From positions 1-51,045 of IMG/VR virus record IMGVR_UViG_3300023174_000234: 51,045 bases of DNA, one strand, 5' to 3'. This stretch comes from a virus. Each line of letters starts with the position of its first letter. Position 1 is the first letter of the stretch. Below, piece by piece: positions 42,678 through 48,865 of the stretch. The notes under the pieces were generated by a model. That model saw only the letters and a list, made by a program, of their open reading frames with translations, was not told the origin of the DNA and made no database searches. Position numbers and translations under genes: made by a program.

Positions 42678-43574
42678 TTAGTCTTCCTCTGAGAGCTTCT
42701 TGAAGAACGAGATGTTATCGTCGTCGTCTTCATCGTCTGCCTGCCATGCTGGCGCAGCAGCAGCCTTGGGCTTCGACGGAGGAGTATAAGTCTCCTCCTC
42801 TTCTGCTCGAGGCTTGGTGTCGATCTTCGTGTTCAAGACCTTGTTTAGCTTGGCCTTGAGCTCGTCGTACGTCTTGAAGTTAGAGGCGTCAAGGAAAGTC
42901 TTGAGAGAGTACTCCTTCTTCCAGATGGCCTCGAGCTTGTCATCATCCTCGTCGAGAGGAGAGACCGAGTCGAACTCCGACTTATCGTAGTTGCGATAGC
43001 CCTCTACCTGACGAATCTTGAGCTTGAAGTTAGCACCAGCCCAGAGATCAAAGGGATTAACTGGCTTCTCGTCTTGGAAAGATGGATTCATCAGATCGTT
43101 GATCTTATCGAAGATCTTCTTACCGTACTTGAAGAGAAACACTTTGCCGTTGTTCTCTGGCTTGGCAGGATCGTTCACTACGTAGATGTTCGAGATGTAG
43201 TGAAGGCGACGCTTCTGAGCGCGAGCCTGCTTGCGAGTGGGAGAGTTGTCGTCCGAAGAGACGTTCCAGAGAGCAGAGTTTAGCTCAGCCACCGGGTCCT
43301 TCTGGCCAATCGTCGTAAGCGAGTTCTCGATGTACCAGCCACCGGGCCCCTGAAATCCGTGATCCCAAATACGAACAAACGGAACATCTTCTTCGCCTGG
43401 CGCTGGAAGGAAGCGAATGACCGCATATCCGTTACCAGCCTTGTCTACTTCCGGCTTCCAGAATCGATCGTCAGCAGAGGACTTCTCGTTGCTGTTGCCC
43501 AGCTTAGATAGCTCAGAGTTGAGCTTCTCGAAAGTGTTGTTGCGATTACGCTTTAGTGCTGCAAAGTCTACCAT
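42678..43574 (-). CDS. 32: Single-stranded DNA-binding protein gp32
   Basis: The ATG at 43574 (MVDFAALKRNR) has GGAG eight bases upstream; the frame extends 17 codons further without a plausible start. The 298 residues match T4 gp32 (301 aa). The N-terminal basic region, the core with YAVIRFLPAPGEED and HGFQGPGGWYIENSLTTIG, and an acidic C-terminus (DDEDDDDN ... KLSEED) that recruits partner proteins are all present. The zinc-binding cysteines of T4 gp32 are missing. It follows gene 59 and is closed by the terminator at 42654. Confidence 0.96.
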   Translation of the reverse strand: MVDFAALKRNRNNTFEKLNSELSKLGNSNEKSSADDRFWKPEVDKAGNGYAVIRFLPAPGEEDVPFVRIWDHGFQGPGGWYIENSLTTIGQKDPVAELNSALWNVSSDDNSPTRKQARAQKRRLHYISNIYVVNDPAKPENNGKVFLFKYGKKIFDKINDLMNPSFQDEKPVNPFDLWAGANFKLKIRQVEGYRNYDKSEFDSVSPLDEDDDKLEAIWKKEYSLKTFLDASNFKTYDELKAKLNKVLNTKIDTKPRAEEEETYTPPSKPKAAAAPAWQADDEDDDDNISFFKKLSEED

Positions 43575-43645
43575 TATTGTACTCCGTATAGCGATATATT
43601 GCGTTGTATAACATCTTATCCACAAGGCTCATGATGTATACTCTA

Positions 43646-43674
43646 TTTATACTACATTCAACCGTGAATGTCAA
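43646..43674 (-). promoter_or_regulatory. Sigma-70-type (early) promoter for gene 32
   Basis: The minus strand reads TTGACA, exactly 17 nt, then TATAAA, about 72 nt before the gene 32 start. The -35 overlaps the last codons of gene 59. The -10 is part of a TATAAATA, so it could also serve as a late promoter. Confidence 0.8.
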
Positions 43675-44246
43675 CAAAATCTTTGTTTCAGTATCTTCTT
43701 GTATTTCTCCTTCTCGTAGTTCATGAATGGCCTGTACTTAAAACACTTCATCGAGATCGTCGGCCAGATCACTGGATCCTCGATGTTCTTCTGCCAGTAC
43801 TTGAAGCAACTCACGAGGTCATTGATGATGATTAACGTCTCTATGCAGATCTCGCCTTGACAGTAGAGCTGGAGGAGATATGGCCGCTCGCCATTCTTGA
43901 CTAAGATGTTCTCGTCGAAGTCGTCCTTGAGCTTATCCAGATCCTGCTTAAAGACGTAAGCGAGAGACTGATTTCGCTTCAGCCAGTTCGTGTACCTGAC
44001 CTCGCCTTGTTCTTGATCGAGGTCGCCGACCCACTTCACCTCGTCGTCGACGAAGTTGGCTAAGATGTAACTAAATGGATCTTTCTTCTTCGTGAGTCGT
44101 TGAAAGAAGTACTTGTCTTTACGAGCCTCAAAAGAACTCACTTTGACCGGTACTTTACCATTGTATTTATGATAGTCGTATCCGTCTTTGGTGAAGTGAT
44201 TCTTCAGAGCTAGGTAAGTCTGATAGACTTCGAATGAACTCATCAT
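43671..44246 (-). CDS. 59: Helicase loader gp59
   Basis: The 191-residue protein is the size of T4 gp59 (217 aa, slightly shorter) and shares its landmarks: an N-terminal SxxVYxxYLxxKxH helix (here FEVYQTYLALKNHF), a RKDKYFFQRL motif, and a C-terminal region with WPTISMKCFKYRPFM. gp59 binds fork DNA and gp32 and loads the gp41 helicase. The neighbourhood of gp33 and gp32 reproduces the T4 33-59-32 order. The start has two adjacent ATGs; the RBS is weak. Confidence 0.9.
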   Translation of the reverse strand: MMSSFEVYQTYLALKNHFTKDGYDYHKYNGKVPVKVSSFEARKDKYFFQRLTKKKDPFSYILANFVDDEVKWVGDLDQEQGEVRYTNWLKRNQSLAYVFKQDLDKLKDDFDENILVKNGERPYLLQLYCQGEICIETLIIINDLVSCFKYWQKNIEDPVIWPTISMKCFKYRPFMNYEKEKYKKILKQRFC

Positions 44247-44249
44247 TTC

Positions 44250-44483
44250 TCACAATGGAAGTTTGGCGGTCTTCTCGAGTAGATTGAGCTTCTGACACTC
44301 GTCTTCGAGCTTTGACTTCATGACCGAGTTGTGTTTGATAAGTGAGGCTACGACTTCTACGTCGATGTTGTTCTGTTCTACATACAACATGATGGCGTCG
44401 AGATATTCGATATTGTGTTTGGTGACTATCTTCTCGATATCGTATGAGAATTCTAAGGGTGACTTAATAGAATTGATTTGCAT
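44250..44483 (-). CDS. 33: Late transcription co-activator gp33
   Basis: The ATG at 44483 has an ideal GGAGGA site; a TTG four codons earlier lies inside that site and is rejected. The 77 residues resemble the C-terminal two-thirds of T4 gp33 (112 aa): IEKIVTKHNIEYLDAIMLYVEQNNI compares with T4 IEKMVEEFGMSYLEATTAFLEENSI. T4 gp33 binds the polymerase flap and ties it to the sliding clamp at TATAAATA promoters. Its last residues here are TAKLPL rather than the T4 LDFLL clamp motif. Neighbour of gene 59, as in T4. Confidence 0.88.
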   Translation of the reverse strand: MQINSIKSPLEFSYDIEKIVTKHNIEYLDAIMLYVEQNNIDVEVVASLIKHNSVMKSKLEDECQKLNLLEKTAKLPL

Positions 44484-44504
44484 GTATTCCTCCAATATAG
44501 AATG

Positions 44505-44533
44505 ATTCTATCATACCTTGGAAGAAATGTACA
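44505..44533 (-). promoter_or_regulatory. Early-type promoter for the gp33-gp59 unit
   Basis: The minus strand reads TGTACA, 17 nt, then TAGAAT, starting right after the holin gene. It is 22 nt upstream of the gp33 ATG, and belongs to the same family as the sites at 46316, 49147 and 49538. Confidence 0.7.
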
Positions 44534-44842
44534 CTACTTATTGATTCTATTGGAGATGAGCTTGTCGAATACGAGAGAAGCTCTTGATTCGATGAGGTCT
44601 AAGATGGGGAAAGAAGCGAATCCGGCTACCATGAGTGTGCCGTCGCGATATTGAAAGTCCTGAGGAAGAAAGCTGCCGACCAAGTTGCCGACGAAGAAAC
44701 CTAAGATGATACTTCCAATAATGAAGAAGAACGATAGCGGTCTACCCTTGATCGAAGAGTAGACCGCATTTGCTACTGCACCAAAAGCCCCGATCGTGCC
44801 GGAGATGAGATAGAATTTCAGTTGTGGCTCTAACTCGTCCAT
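44534..44842 (-). CDS. Holin-like membrane protein, three transmembrane segments
   Basis: This 102-residue protein has three hydrophobic segments (about 10-28, 36-58 and 70-86), with a short Lys/Arg loop after the first (SIKGRP) and a C-terminal basic tail. The size, topology and a V-A-N-A-V-Y-S-S stretch resemble the LydA-type holin superfamily. It sits between the SleB hydrolase side and the replication genes, and a late-type box (CATAAATA) lies 30 nt upstream, which suits a lysis gene. Experimental proof of holin activity would be needed. Confidence 0.65.
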   Translation of the reverse strand: MDELEPQLKFYLISGTIGAFGAVANAVYSSIKGRPLSFFFIIGSIILGFFVGNLVGSFLPQDFQYRDGTLMVAGFASFPILDLIESRASLVFDKLISNRINK

Positions 44843-44871
44843 TGCATGGGCTCCTAGTGTCTACATAGATT

Positions 44872-44879
44872 TATTTATG
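44872..44879 (-). promoter_or_regulatory. Possible late promoter, CATAAATA, before the holin-like gene
   Basis: One mismatch to TATAAATA, 30 nt before the ATG at 44842, in the gap after the 58-residue gene stop. Confidence 0.5.
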
Positions 44880-44882
44880 CAA

Positions 44883-45059
44883 TCACTTATCCCACTCGTC
44901 CTTGCGACCCTTCAGTCCAAGACGAGCATGAAGACGAATCTGATTCATCATCTGTGAGTCAATATTCTTCGCTTGAGTCAGCTCGATGATGCGATCAAAC
45001 ATCTCCCAGCACCAGAGAATCTCTGCGTCTTTGAACTTTACTTCATCTGGTTCTATCAT
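44883..45059 (-). CDS. Unknown 58-residue protein, Met/Trp-rich helix
   Basis: The small frame reads MIEPDEVKFKDAEILWCWEM and ends GLKGRKDEWDK. It is probably one or two helices with an acidic start and a basic end. Its ATG overlaps the stop of the SleB-like gene (ATGA), and GGAGAT provides a ribosome binding site, so it is very likely translated. No family is recognised. Confidence 0.6.
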   Translation of the reverse strand: MIEPDEVKFKDAEILWCWEMFDRIIELTQAKNIDSQMMNQIRLHARLGLKGRKDEWDK

Positions 45060-45586
45060 GGTAATCTCCTATAGAATATGTGATCCCTAATGACCACAGT
45101 CTTCTCCATGTTCTTTCTCCAGCTTGGCCTTACGTACCGCGCGTGATAGAAAGTCGCACCATTCGTCACATCAGCAACGTATCCATGATACGTATTGTGT
45201 GCTACTCGAGATGCAATCTCCCAACTCTCAGGATCGTCTACGACCCTATAAGACTCACTCTTACAGAGATAAGAGAACTGGCACCTACGATTAATCTTCT
45301 GGTGCACTACTTCACACACGTTCTTGCTAAATCGCGAATCTCGTGTGCGATTCATTATTACTTGACCGACCGCTATCATGCCTTTGACTGATTGGTTGCG
45401 AGCTTCGAAATAGATCGCGTCAGTGAGGCAGTTTAGTTCGCTCTTCTTACGAAGAGCCTCTACATTAATTGAATCAACTCTTACAGTATGCGCATCAGCA
45501 TTCTTACTGGTGCTAGTATCAGTGATGGTCATCGCGGTCGTAATAATGAGAAGAGCAAGGCTCTTCCTTATTACGGGGTTGAGCAT
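45056..45586 (-). CDS. SleB/CwlJ-type cell wall hydrolase with N-terminal hydrophobic segment
   Basis: The 176-residue protein has a hydrophobic N-terminus (residues ~9-21, LALLIITTAMTIT) that could be a signal or signal-anchor sequence. The Hydrolase_2 domain follows, with LTDAIYFEARNQ (catalytic Glu61), GMIAVGQVIMNRTRDSRF, and CQFSYLC. Such enzymes are lytic transglycosylase-like and cleave peptidoglycan. It is a second lytic enzyme besides the GH19 endolysin at 10.0 kb and, unlike that one, may reach the periplasm without a holin. The RBS is AAGGA. Confidence 0.88.
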   Translation of the reverse strand: MLNPVIRKSLALLIITTAMTITDTSTSKNADAHTVRVDSINVEALRKKSELNCLTDAIYFEARNQSVKGMIAVGQVIMNRTRDSRFSKNVCEVVHQKINRRCQFSYLCKSESYRVVDDPESWEIASRVAHNTYHGYVADVTNGATFYHARYVRPSWRKNMEKTVVIRDHIFYRRLP

Positions 45587-45614
45587 CTTCTGTCCTTATG
45601 TTGTTGAAGAAAGT

Positions 45615-45662
45615 GGGGTAGGACCCCTGTACAGTTGATCTTCGCGGCTCGAGTCCTACCCC
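45615..45662 (-). other. Perfect 10-bp stem with 28-nt loop, function unknown
   Basis: GGGGTAGGAC and GTCCTACCCC pair perfectly across a 28-nt loop that contains the palindrome CTGTACAG. It lies between the 65-residue gene and the SleB-like gene. No U-tract follows on either strand, so it is not a standard terminator. It could be an RNA processing or stabilising element. Confidence 0.5.
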
Positions 45663-45672
45663 TAGCGAAGCT

Positions 45673-45870
45673 CTACTTCTTCTCGATAAAGTTCTTATAC
45701 TCTTCAGCTAGAACAAAAACATCATCGTTAGTAGGATATTTAGGCAGCACCAAGTTACCCTTAGTGGGGAAATTTTTGGCCTCTTCAATCTTAGCGTAGT
45801 AATATGACGTGAGACTATCACGAGCGAATGCAAGAAGTTCGAAGCGAAGTTCATACGGTGATTTAGTCAT
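45673..45870 (-). CDS. Small conserved protein, unknown function
   Basis: The start at 45870 (MTKSPYELRFELLAFARDSL) is supported by AGGA seven bases upstream; the frame extends 17 codons further into tmRNA-adjacent sequence and is not counted. The 65-residue protein, with a helix at 5-28 and a C-terminal VLPKYPTNDDVFVLAEEY, resembles small proteins common in T4-like cyanophages, for which no function is known to me. It is the first protein gene after the tmRNA. Confidence 0.7.
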   Translation of the reverse strand: MTKSPYELRFELLAFARDSLTSYYYAKIEEAKNFPTKGNLVLPKYPTNDDVFVLAEEYKNFIEKK

Positions 45871-45897
45871 GATATATCCTGTGTGTATGTGTGTTAT

Positions 45898-45990
45898 GCG
45901 AAAGCAACTCACTTTCGCCAAAGTAACACCGGCTGCTCAAGATTGCGATTCTACTTTAGACTTACTACCGATGTTACCATGGCGAAAGTG
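45898..45990 (-). other. Alternative hairpins at the 3' end of the tmRNA region
   Basis: An 11-bp pair (45910-45920 with 45980-45990) is extended by a further 10 positions (45923-45932 with 45968-45977). The only mismatch is C-A on the plus strand but G-U in the minus-strand RNA, which supports transcription leftward. A competing 7-bp hairpin (45898-45904 with 45912-45918) shares one arm. Confidence 0.65.
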
Positions 45991-46308
45991 GTGGAGGGTT
46001 TCTGTTTCCAAGTACCCTCCGAACTCAGCTTAGGCCGCTAGGGCGTAGGCAATACCTTCGTTGTCGTTGGCATTTGTAGTTTTTGATCCGATAACGGCGG
46101 TATCATGCCGGATGTCTCGCTTTGACTTTACTACACACGTCGATCCTATTTCGCCCCCATCAGGTATACATTAACTTGGTTATATGAGGTCTTTGAAGTT
46201 ATCTCTTGATCCTTTCGGACTGCACTCAAAGGCTAATGTATACTTGGTGGAGGCGACGGGTACTGCCCCCGTGTCCGTAATGCTTATTCCTCTCGGGTCA
46301 TCAACATC
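45910..46308 (-). ncRNA. ssrA: Circularly permuted two-piece tmRNA (ssrA), alphaproteobacterial type
   Basis: Read on the minus strand, the acceptor piece comes first: T-arm ACGGG/CCCGT (46272-46256) with loop GGCAGTA, the 3' acceptor strand CGCCTCC (46255-46249), then A and an encoded CCA (46245-46247). After an 86-nt intervening segment the coding piece begins at 46158 with GGGGGCGAAATAGGATCGA. GGGGGCG pairs with CGCCTCC over 7 bp, including a G-U at the third pair, the alanine identity element. The tag frame (46071-46030) reads ANDNEGIAYALAA then TAA. A 7-bp hairpin (45993-45999 with 46014-46020) and a long helix (45910-45990) follow. tmRNA with SmpB rescues stalled ribosomes and tags proteins. 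Exact ends of the pieces are inferred. Confidence 0.93.
46030..46071 (-). other. tmRNA proteolysis tag reading frame
   Basis: Thirteen codons and a stop encode ANDNEGIAYALAA; the charged alanine would precede them. The AND start and the LAA end match the SmpB-dependent tag pattern recognised by ClpXP-type proteases. Confidence 0.93.
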
Positions 46309-46313
46309 AAGTC

Positions 46314-46344
46314 TATTTATACCATACTCCAGATGGAATGTACA
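46314..46344 (-). promoter_or_regulatory. Dual promoter for the tmRNA: TGTACA-17-TATAAA overlapping TATAAATA
   Basis: The minus strand has TGTACA (46339-46344), 17 nt, and TATAAA (46316-46321). The same bases form a perfect late box TATAAATA (46314-46321). Transcription would start near 46308, just before the acceptor piece. Confidence 0.75.
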
Positions 46345-46358
46345 CATCTATTTTCGGA

Positions 46359-46366
46359 GATAAATA
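46359..46366 (+). promoter_or_regulatory. Possible late promoter, GATAAATA, for the rightward membrane-protein genes
   Basis: A plus-strand box with one mismatch, 36 nt before the ATG at 46402 and divergent from the tmRNA promoter. Confidence 0.5.
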
Positions 46367-46401
46367 AGACGATATTAGAAACTGACGTGCGAGCAAAAAC
46401 A

Positions 46402-46848
46402 ATGGAACTTGATCATATCTTAGCGATCGTAAACATCTTCGCTAACGCCGCCATCGGCGTATCTCTTGCTGCTTTCTACATCTTACTCTATGGGAATCAT
46501 GATAGTATCGTGCATAAGTGGCCTATCGTTCAGCACTGGTCCATCAAGATCGGTCTAGTCATGGCTGTAGCGTGTTCTTTCTGGAACGCGATGCATGTGG
46601 TAGTCAGACATATCATGCCTAGAGATCCGGGAAGCGAGATTATTGACTTTGTAAATACTCCGCCCGGTGAGATCATCATGAATGTTGGTTTAGCAATTAT
46701 CTTTACTTGGGCAGTTTATTTTCATAAGTATCACTTTCTTGAAGCGATGGCAAAAGTCAAAAAGACCGTGAGAACAAAAACCGTACCAAAAGCAAAGGCT
46801 AAGACCACAAATGGCAGAAGTAAACTTCCTCCAAGAAGTAGGAATTAA
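46402..46848 (+). CDS. Membrane protein with three transmembrane segments and a basic tail
   Basis: The start is placed at 46402 (MELDHILAIVNIF) because the late promoter box lies downstream of the more distal ATG at 46333. The 148-residue protein has hydrophobic segments at about 7-29, 48-68 and 92-110. A C-terminal stretch of Lys, Arg and Thr residues follows. It overlaps the next membrane-protein gene by 38 nt, so the two are coupled. Possible roles are holin, antiholin or superinfection exclusion; nothing in the sequence decides. Confidence 0.62.
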   Translation: MELDHILAIVNIFANAAIGVSLAAFYILLYGNHDSIVHKWPIVQHWSIKIGLVMAVACSFWNAMHVVVRHIMPRDPGSEIIDFVNTPPGEIIMNVGLAIIFTWAVYFHKYHFLEAMAKVKKTVRTKTVPKAKAKTTNGRSKLPPRSRN

Positions 46849-47173
46849 TGCAGGGCTTGTGGTGTCTGGACTCTTTGGATCACTGTTAACTATTAAAAAA
46901 GGACACGCGACGAAGCTTAGCGCGATAGCTCTAAGTATAGCGACCGGAGTAGGTAGTGCAAACTACATCACTCCGATCGTTGCAGACTCTTTGAATCTTA
47001 CTAACAGAAACATGACATTCGGTATCGCTTTTATACTCGGATTCTTAGGTCTTCGTGGCATAGAGATGGTGCTCGAGAAAGTAATTCCTCAGGCAGCAGA
47101 AGAAGTCAAGAAGACTACGAGAACACCGGCTAAGAAGCCAGCGGTTAGAAAGAAGCCAACTCCTAAGAAATAG
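46811..47173 (+). CDS. Holin-like membrane protein with a lysine-rich tail
   Basis: The 120 residues include hydrophobic segments at ~11-28, 36-58 and 70-87, with basic residues between the first two (IKKGHATK). A C-terminal tail (RTPAKKPAVRKKPTPKK) should face the cytoplasm. This topology is common in phage holins, but no specific family is identified. It overlaps the gene before and precedes the next by 8 nt, forming a three-gene membrane cassette driven from 46359. Confidence 0.6.
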   Translation: MAEVNFLQEVGINAGLVVSGLFGSLLTIKKGHATKLSAIALSIATGVGSANYITPIVADSLNLTNRNMTFGIAFILGFLGLRGIEMVLEKVIPQAAEEVKKTTRTPAKKPAVRKKPTPKK

Positions 47174-47181
47174 GTGAACCG

Positions 47182-47430
47182 ATGTCAGTCAAGTCTACGA
47201 TCATGCAGCTCTTTACCGGCAAAGACAACAAGACTCTCGATCTGGGCAGAGTCCTGTGGGCGAAGGCCGTTCTGGTATTCTTGGGTGTCGCCGGATACCA
47301 AGTGTATCAAGGAACTCCAATAGACTTCATGAACTTCGGGACCGGCATCGCCGCCGTACTCGCCGCGGGCGGCGCTGCTATCGGTCTCAAGTCCAGCACG
47401 GAACCAGACAACAACTCAGATACCGTATAA
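47182..47430 (+). CDS. Small membrane protein with two transmembrane segments
   Basis: The 82-residue protein has hydrophobic segments at ~27-42 and 51-69 (FMNFGTGIAAVLAAGGAAIGL), separated by a short YQGTPIDF turn. The charged N-terminus MSVKSTIMQLFTGKDNK suggests an amphipathic anchor. Such two-segment proteins occur as class II holins. Its last 15 nt overlap the end of the convergent nuclease gene. A GGTGAACC site supports the start. Confidence 0.6.
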   Translation: MSVKSTIMQLFTGKDNKTLDLGRVLWAKAVLVFLGVAGYQVYQGTPIDFMNFGTGIAAVLAAGGAAIGLKSSTEPDNNSDTV

Positions 47431-48150
47431 CTGAGTATACTCAGCACGTACTTCCATGAGTTCTTCGACGTAGTCATCTCGCTTCTTCACGAAGATCTGA
47501 GCGGGATGATCGTCTACGCCTACGATCACGACTAAGCGACTAATAGGAATACCAGTCATCTCTTCGAACATCACCGCATATCCTGCGGTCTGCATGAAGT
47601 AGTTCTGAATGTACTTCTCTTCTTTTGGCTTGGCCGCGGTCTTGAAGTCGATGATCGATAGCTTACCACCAAACTCGCCGATACAGTCTACGCGACCAGC
47701 CATGCGCAGGAAGTCAGAGTATAAGCATGCTTCTTGTACTCTGATTTTTCCGATGTGCTCGTCGAAGACGTAGCGCATAGAGTCTAGCATAGTTCGATCG
47801 TAGAAGCTATACTGAGTGATAGTCTCTCCCAAGGCGTTATTCAGATACTCTTCGCACATCTTGTGTACACGCGTACCACGAGCCGCGGCTCGACGAGAGA
47901 TGGCATTGGCTTCTGCTTCGCCGATGCTCGTTCTCCACTTAGCGAGAGATAGCCTACTCCGGATTCCGAGTACCGTAGTAATCGACGGGTAGGGCTGACC
48001 AGAGGGTGTGATGTACATCCTCTGGCCTTCTCGCTCTACTACGTCCAACTCAGCGATGGAGATTGGGTCGTGTTCGAAGGTCTTAGATGAGACCCAGTTT
48101 GGTTTTTGAAATGATGTATTCACGTACTGTTCCACTTCTAACGATATCAT
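47416..48150 (-). CDS. MGME1/RecB-like PD-(D/E)xK exonuclease
   Basis: The 244-residue protein shows the RecB-type nuclease core: GTRVHKMCEEYL with His96, an acidic Glu140, GRVDCIGEF with Asp155, IIDFK with Asp168 and Lys170, and the Gln motif MQTAGYAVMFEE near 187. These residues form a single-metal-site active centre for degrading linear DNA, as in mitochondrial MGME1 and related phage exonucleases. Its first 23 codons overlap the end of phoH by 68 nt. A GTG at 48123 is an alternative start. The enzyme probably acts in recombination or host DNA turnover. Confidence 0.85.
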   Translation of the reverse strand: MISLEVEQYVNTSFQKPNWVSSKTFEHDPISIAELDVVEREGQRMYITPSGQPYPSITTVLGIRSRLSLAKWRTSIGEAEANAISRRAAARGTRVHKMCEEYLNNALGETITQYSFYDRTMLDSMRYVFDEHIGKIRVQEACLYSDFLRMAGRVDCIGEFGGKLSIIDFKTAAKPKEEKYIQNYFMQTAGYAVMFEEMTGIPISRLVVIVGVDDHPAQIFVKKRDDYVEELMEVRAEYTQLYGI

Positions 48151-48853
48151 CTTCAGTTAGCTCTACGTGAGCAAACGACTTCATTCTTCCTAAGATGTCC
48201 ATGAAGTCTAGTAGTCCTTGACGCTCATCTTTAAATCTTAGATCAGACTGCCTGAAGTCTCCACAGATCATGATCTTAGTGTTGTCACCCATGCGAGTGA
48301 TGACCGAGTCAAGCTCATGAAAAGTATTGTTCTGGCACTCGTCTAGAATTATCACGCAGTCAGAGAGAGTCACGCCTCTAATAAACGAGGTAGGCATGAA
48401 CTCGATTATGCCTTTCTGCTTGAGTACTTCGTATGCGTCTCCGCGGCCAAACAACTCCGTACAGATGGAGTAGTAAGGAGCCTCGTATTCTTTAGTCTTT
48501 TCTGCTTTATTACCTGGAAGGAAGCCCATGTCTCTCGTAGGAACCACGGATCTAACGATTATGACTTTCTTGAAGTTGTAGAGGTTCATCACCTCGTTGA
48601 GTGCTAAGTAGAGAGATATAAAAGTCTTGCCAGTACCGGGAAGCCCGTGTATGAGAATGTTCTTATCTTCATTGTAGTGTTTGAAGATATAGTCTTGATT
48701 ATTCGTGACAGGATTGATACGCTTTAGACTGAGATTCTGCTTATTCTTATCACCAATCTTATTGACGTTATTTTCTCTCTTCAACTTTTTCCTTTGGCTT
48801 CTCGTGAGAGTAGTGGTAGTGGTAAACGTTAGGTCTTCTACTAGCGCTTCCAT
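48083..48853 (-). CDS. phoH: PhoH-like P-loop ATPase
   Basis: Residues 70-77 read GLPGTGKT (Walker A) and 167-174 VIILDECQ (Walker B with Asp171-Glu172). Arginine-rich segments and the VRSVVPTRDMGFLPGNKAEK block at ~100-119 are typical of PhoH. The N-terminal ~50 residues are basic and Thr-rich. PhoH is common in marine phages; its role is uncertain, with RNA or nucleic-acid-linked ATPase activity proposed. It is the middle gene of a minus-strand operon with the nuclease downstream. The RBS is AAGGA. Confidence 0.93.
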   Translation of the reverse strand: MEALVEDLTFTTTTTLTRSQRKKLKRENNVNKIGDKNKQNLSLKRINPVTNNQDYIFKHYNEDKNILIHGLPGTGKTFISLYLALNEVMNLYNFKKVIIVRSVVPTRDMGFLPGNKAEKTKEYEAPYYSICTELFGRGDAYEVLKQKGIIEFMPTSFIRGVTLSDCVIILDECQNNTFHELDSVITRMGDNTKIMICGDFRQSDLRFKDERQGLLDFMDILGRMKSFAHVELTEDDIVRSGTVREYIISKTKLGLI

Positions 48854-48865
48854 TAATGGTTCCTT

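Noticed and set aside
44484-44495. TTG start for gp33
   Set aside because: The TTG overlaps the GGAGGA ribosome binding site that serves the ATG at 44483.
45600-45640. Early promoter for SleB from TGTACA in the hairpin loop
   Set aside because: No TAnAAT-like -10 follows at 17 nt on the minus strand.
45615-45662. A tRNA gene (7-bp acceptor-like GGGGTAG/CTACCCC)
   Set aside because: Only 48 nt long, with no anticodon or T arm; treated as a hairpin of unknown role.
46333-46401. Upstream ATG start for the 148-residue membrane protein
   Set aside because: The late-type box GATAAATA lies downstream of this ATG, and the residues before MELDHIL show no membrane or family pattern.
47995-48030. TGTACA in the nuclease gene as another early promoter
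   Set aside because: It lies inside the coding region, with no -10 at 17 nt and no gene start downstream.
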